DNA of 8,838 bases, from NCBI GenBank assembly GCA_030150335.1, contig JASLGC010000251.1, positions 1 to 8,838 on the forward strand, in the 5' to 3' direction. Shown in pieces: positions 5,955 through 8,838 of this stretch. How positions within the stretch are numbered: position 1 is the first letter of the stretch; each line of letters begins with the position of its first letter. Origin of the DNA: Flavobacterium sp. GTDB taxonomy: Bacteria; Bacteroidota; Bacteroidia; Flavobacteriales; Flavobacteriaceae. The notes under the pieces were generated by a model, which worked only from the letters and a program-made list of their open reading frames with translations, was not told where the DNA came from and did no database searches. A program made the position numbers and the translations under genes.

Positions 5955-7075
5955 TTAAAATTTAATTTTTTAACAAGTAATAACTACAACATTCATCACA
6001 TCAAATGCTTGTAATGGTACATAGCCATTGCCATTAGAAGCTTTTGTGCTGTATTGAAGTTACGAAAATCTGTTAACATTTAAAAGTAAACGCATGGACT
6101 TTTTAAAGCGAGTAAATGATTGTAATAATGCTAAAAAAGACTTTGGTGTTGTTTACTTTTTGAATCATTTATAAAGTTCTTTTTGTAATAAGTAGAATAG
6201 ATTTTCTCTTTGTGTGTATTAAGAAATTCTATTAAAAGCACTTTTTAAATGGTGTTAACGGTATGTTTATTTAAGTTAAAAACACAATTTTTTGAAGTAA
6301 ATCGCTTATTGTTAGTTGTTTGTGTCGTTTTTGTCATGGTGTGTGGTGATTTGTTTTGTATTCGCAATATATACCTATTTCCACTAAAAAACACTATGAT
6401 TTTGTAAAAGTTATCCCTAATATTTTGTTGATAAGTATTGTAATGAACTATTTATTAAATTATTGACTGTTTTATTAAGCTAAATGTGTTTTTTTCTTCT
6501 TGTAAATTAACATATTTGTTGATGGTATTGTTTTTATTGAAAAAGGTGTATTTTTTATTAAAAATGTTTTTTTTATTATTCTGAGCTGAGGGGAACTACT
6601 TCCAGTACTTTTCAATTCTCATTTTATGAATAAAGGAGAGGGGAATGTGCTTTTTATGAAGTGTGTTTAGGATGTTAAATTAGCTATTCGTCATGAGAAT
6701 TAAAGCAAATGGGTGTTGTTTCTTTTTTGTTAATTAGACACTGCTTTTATCTTGTGTAATTACCTGTTTTTTCTTCTCTTTTCTAATTCTTTTTGCTTTT
6801 TTAGTTTGTATCATTTTGAAACTTTAGATACAATAAATTGGGACGTATGTAGAACTTTTGGTGTTTTTCGCAGAGTTGACAGCTAATGTCTTTTTAGGGG
6901 GGTACCAGTCCTGTGTTAAAAAAAATAAATACTGATTATTAGTTGTTTATGTATTTATTAGACAAATTTATGTCCTAATTATACCAATAATTTAGGTGGT
7001 TTCAAAAAAGGTATTAGTCCCCTATTTATGAGTAAAACTATCCGAAGGTATAGGTACTCTGTTTTTGCTTCACTA
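5955..7075. other. Long AT-rich non-coding region, T-biased on the plus strand
   Basis: No reading frame looks coding on either strand. The plus strand is dominated by T-runs, especially 6470-6580 and 6715-6810. Small structures seen: AATGG/CCATT near 6013-6029 in front of the regulator gene; a 9-bp inverted repeat AATTCTCAT (6614-6622) / ATGAGAATT (6693-6701); a 7-bp inverted repeat TTGTATC (6806-6812) / GATACAA (6827-6833); a GGGGGG run at 6897-6902; and an imperfect inverted repeat around 7016-7058. None is convincing alone. No exact TAnnTTTG box for the regulator gene was found. Confidence 0.5.
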
Positions 7076-7083
7076 TACTTTTG
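7076..7083 (+). promoter_or_regulatory. Bacteroidota-type -7 box ahead of candidate small RNA
   Basis: TACTTTTG matches TAnnTTTG exactly. The only nearby TTG (TTTTTG ending at 7067) is too close to be a normal -33 element, so the upstream half is not supported. Transcription would begin at about 7089-7091. Confidence 0.35.
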
Positions 7084-7089
7084 TAGAAG

Positions 7090-7432
7090 TAATTTACAAG
7101 GTAGAAAAGGGAAGTACTATTCTATACAATTATCTTTAAAAGCCAGTGTTATTTTTAATTTGTGGGGACAATTTAAAATCATAGAATTTCCTTAATAAGG
7201 ACAATGCCAATTGCTTTGTTAAGGAAAGTGCTTTTAGAGATTTTACAATATTCTTCCCCTTTATTTTACTATAGATTTCTTACTAACGAACAGTAATTTT
7301 CTAATGCAGCGTGGTTCATCATCTGTATGGAAATGTGTTATTGATTTCTTTTGGAGTCAATAATGGGCTATTGAGAAGTTGTAGTTTTTATAAATGTTCT
7401 GTTGATGGCATCCGTTTTTTGGATGCTTTTTT
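7090..7432 (+). ncRNA. Candidate structured small RNA (about 340 nt)
   Basis: Several stem-loops follow each other on the plus strand. A weak one pairs 7101-7106 with 7120-7125. The next pairs 7153-7163 with 7168-7178 (10 of 11 positions, loop GGGG). The strongest pairs 7187-7195 (TTTCCTTAA) with 7219-7227 (TTAAGGAAA) perfectly, continues with 7196-7200/7214-7218 and, after a bulged A at 7201, with 7202-7205/7210-7213 around a GCCA loop: 18 pairs in all. A further one pairs 7338-7348 with 7353-7363. The series ends in a Rho-independent terminator (7407-7432) and starts behind a -7 box (7076-7083). Terminator plus no convincing upstream gene argues for an independent RNA. The 5' end is a guess. 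No known RNA family was recognised. A 30-codon ATG frame at 7204-7296 inside it could alternatively be a small peptide gene. Confidence 0.4.
7407..7432 (+). terminator. Rho-independent terminator of the candidate RNA
   Basis: Stem GGCATCC (7407-7413) pairs with GGATGCT (7421-7427, the last pair G-T) around the loop GTTTTTT, followed by a T-run to 7432. The orientation is plus-strand only. No protein gene lies upstream on this strand after 4606. Confidence 0.7.
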
Positions 7433-7787
7433 ATAGAATTTATTTTACGAAAAGTGTTTCTTACTCAATTGCCAGTATTTGTATTATTAATTGGATAGTC
7501 TCTCATGTTTTAAAATGTGTGTAGGCGATTTTGAAAAGTATTATTTATTCACCTAAAAGTTTGTATGGAAGAACAAAACAGAATTAAAACAAAAACTTAA
7601 AAAAGCCGTGTAGATTTTTTAAGTACTTCTTTAAGACTACACATATTGGTCTAAGTAATCAATTTAAATGAGATAGTGTTTTAGAGGGAATGGCTCATTG
7701 AAAACTATGGGTAGCTTCCTTTAAAATTATAGCTGATAGAACACCACAATTCACAATTATCTATTAGCATAGAGCAAAGCACAAGAC
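7433..7787. other. Non-coding stretch between candidate RNA terminator and surface-protein promoter region
   Basis: No coding frame is supported. The only structures seen are a 6-bp inverted repeat GTGTAG (7608-7613) / CTACAC (7637-7642) and a short direct repeat CACAATT near 7745-7756. Confidence 0.5.
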
Positions 7788-7814
7788 TTGAATGTGATGT
7801 GCATCTCAGATTTG
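7788..7814 (+). promoter_or_regulatory. Possible promoter of the surface-protein gene, with palindrome in the spacer
   Basis: TTG at 7788-7790 and CAGATTTG at 7807-7814 (one mismatch to TAnnTTTG) are 16 bases apart, close to the Bacteroidota -33/-7 layout. The spacer holds the palindrome GATG-TG-CATC (7796-7805), which could be an operator. It would give a leader of roughly 90 bases that includes a GGGGGG run (7828-7833). Confidence 0.3.
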
Positions 7815-7870
7815 ATTAGTTAGGGAAGGGGGGATGCGGCAACTTTTTTGGTGTATGCATAGCCTTAATG

Positions 7871-7909
7871 CACAAAACTCAAACACTCAAACACATTAAC
7901 AAACAACAA
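7871..7909 (+). promoter_or_regulatory. G-free A/C-rich leader in front of the surface-protein start
   Basis: From 7871 to the ATG at 7910 there is not a single G, and A and C dominate (e.g. CTCAAACACTCAAACAC). This leader cannot fold stably and has no Shine-Dalgarno sequence; A-rich unstructured leaders are typical of well-translated Bacteroidota genes. It contrasts sharply with the T-rich DNA before it and supports 7910 as the start. Confidence 0.55.
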
Positions 7910-8838
7910 ATGAAAAACAAAACTACTTTTCTTCTTTGGAAGAGGTTAATAATATTTTTAGTCCTGCTCGTACCACTATGCTATGGGTATGGACAGGAGA
8001 AGGTTTATGCAACGAAACAAGAAAATGGTGTAAGAGAAGCAGGTAAATTTTTAATAGGATCTTTTGAGTATAAAGATAAAGAAAGTAGTAAGGTTGCAAA
8101 AGTATCTAACCCTGCTAACGCAATAGATAAAAACTTAACTACTGCTGCACTTTTAACTTCTCAAAGTGCTGCTGTATTAGGAACTGGAGCTACTGGTGAA
8201 GCTTGGATTACTTTAACGTTTCCGAATACTTTAGAAGCTCAGACGACGAGCTATGTTAAGATTGATGTTCCTGAAAATATGGGGTTAAATGTTGATCTAA
8301 TTAAGTTGTTAGGAGGATTAACAGGGTTATTTGAAAGTAATTATATTATAACTGAAGCTTCTTTAAAAGGAAGTAATGTTTTAGGTACTGATTCTAAGAA
8401 AAGTACAGCAGTTGTTTCAAGAGCACTCTCTACAGATAAAGATGGTAATTTATATTTAGCAATAACTTCTTCAACAGAATATGACGCAGTAACAGTAAGA
8501 TTAAGAAGTGGATCTCCTGCCTTAGGTATTGAATTAGGTGGAGGTTTGCAGATGAATGTTTATGGAACATTTGTTTATTCAGGTACAAGTAGTTGTGGTA
8601 AACCGATGAGTACAAACACTGAGTCTGTAGGCTTAAAAATTAATTTATTACAAGGATTATTTGATTTGGTTGATGGGCAAAAGTATGGAAATGCAATTGA
8701 TAATGATGCAACGACTTATTCTGTTTTAAAATCAGGTACTCTATTAACTTTAGGAGTAGGTGGCCATCTATCACAATATTTTAATTTTCCAACGACTTCA
8801 GCAGCAGATGCTACATTCAATATAAAGATAGGATCAAA
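7910..8838 (+). CDS. Secreted surface/adhesin-like repeat protein, N-terminal part (C-terminus beyond right edge)
   Basis: Open from the ATG at 7910 to the right edge, 309 complete codons. Residues 1-28 look like a signal peptide: basic MKNKTTFLLWKR, hydrophobic core LIIFLVLLVPL, then CYGYG before Q29. The 'VPLC' around C24 does not fit a lipobox, so a lipoprotein is unlikely. The mature part is rich in Ser, Thr, Gly, Ala and Val with few charged clusters, as in beta-sandwich surface proteins. A motif recurs: 'NPANAIDKNLTTAALLTS' at 67-84 and 'YGNAIDNDATTYSVLKS' at 259-275, both followed by a glycine-rich turn and a 'TF/FNFP' strand, suggesting tandem domains of roughly 190 residues. 'NAID....TT' recalls carbohydrate-binding discoidin-like folds, but this is only a resemblance. 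Export, possibly by type IX secretion, is inferred; the C-terminal sorting domain would be outside the window. Confidence 0.85.
   Translation, partial: MKNKTTFLLWKRLIIFLVLLVPLCYGYGQEKVYATKQENGVREAGKFLIGSFEYKDKESSKVAKVSNPANAIDKNLTTAALLTSQSAAVLGTGATGEAWITLTFPNTLEAQTTSYVKIDVPENMGLNVDLIKLLGGLTGLFESNYIITEASLKGSNVLGTDSKKSTAVVSRALSTDKDGNLYLAITSSTEYDAVTVRLRSGSPALGIELGGGLQMNVYGTFVYSGTSSCGKPMSTNTESVGLKINLLQGLFDLVDGQKYGNAIDNDATTYSVLKSGTLLTLGVGGHLSQYFNFPTTSAADATFNIKIGS

Noticed and set aside
6614..6701. 9-bp inverted repeat AATTCTCAT / ATGAGAATT
   Set aside because: With a 70-base separation in AT-rich DNA it is plausible by chance, and no terminator or promoter is attached to it.
7204..7296. 30-codon frame (starting MPIALLRKVLLE) inside the candidate RNA
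   Set aside because: It has no ribosome binding signal, and its start codon lies within the 18-pair stem-loop; retained only as an alternative reading of the RNA.
7304..7363. Short frame ending VWKCVIDFFWSQ that resembled a transposase tail
   Set aside because: Only 19 codons, no upstream continuation, no terminal inverted repeats or target duplication nearby; too weak to call an insertion sequence remnant.
8430..8615. 61-codon minus-strand frame
   Set aside because: It is antisense to the surface-protein gene and rich in Leu/His/Tyr, as expected for a shadow frame.

Overview
The window looks like chromosomal DNA of a low-GC member of the Flavobacteriia (Bacteroidota), for example a Myroides- or Flavobacterium-type organism; the genus is an inference. 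Supporting signs: several starts lack Shine-Dalgarno sequences and have A-rich leaders; TAnnTTTG-type -7 boxes occur; one secreted protein carries the Bacteroidota surface-protein pattern 'LDI...NKGLLLPRV'; and small membrane proteins sit among AT-rich intergenic DNA. No tRNA, rRNA, CRISPR array or intact mobile element was seen.

Layout, left to right. (1) 1-528, minus: N-terminal part of a secreted surface protein, cut by the left edge, with a -7 box at 550-557 and 10-bp-phased A-tracts (589-624) upstream. (2) 529-900: gene-free apart from an orphan C-terminal reading frame (717-830, probable gene remnant) and a strong bidirectional terminator (845-890). (3) 901-1197, minus: a 98-residue multi-pass membrane protein (probable DUF6804). 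(4) 1466-2520, plus: a two-gene unit encoding small acidic cytoplasmic proteins, the first SUKH (SMI1/KNR4)-like at its C-terminus, the second ending in a DUF2262-like motif; both resemble immunity-type proteins but no toxin is adjacent. A GNRA-loop terminator closes the unit. (5) 2581-3574: a low-coding segment with three related degenerate repeats about 285-290 bp apart, a 62-residue membrane protein on the minus strand and a short startless reading frame. (6) 3575-4606, plus: a stand-alone SWIM zinc-finger protein. It converges, across an 18-bp perfect stem terminator (4628-4670), on (7) 4686-5954, minus: a membrane-embedded LuxR-type regulator with about eight membrane segments and a cytoplasmic GerE/LuxR helix-turn-helix. 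(8) 5955-7909: nearly 2 kb without a convincing gene, very T-rich on the plus strand. At 7084-7432 it contains a run of stem-loops with a -7 box in front and a Rho-independent terminator behind, the best candidate here for an undescribed small RNA. (9) 7910 to the right edge, plus: N-terminal 309 residues of a secreted repeat-containing surface protein.

How the parts may work together: both ends of the window carry secreted surface proteins, and the membrane LuxR regulator is divergent from the right-hand one across the long intergenic region. A signal-sensing regulator controlling the candidate RNA and/or the surface protein is possible, but this rests on position alone. The other genes look like independent small transcription units.
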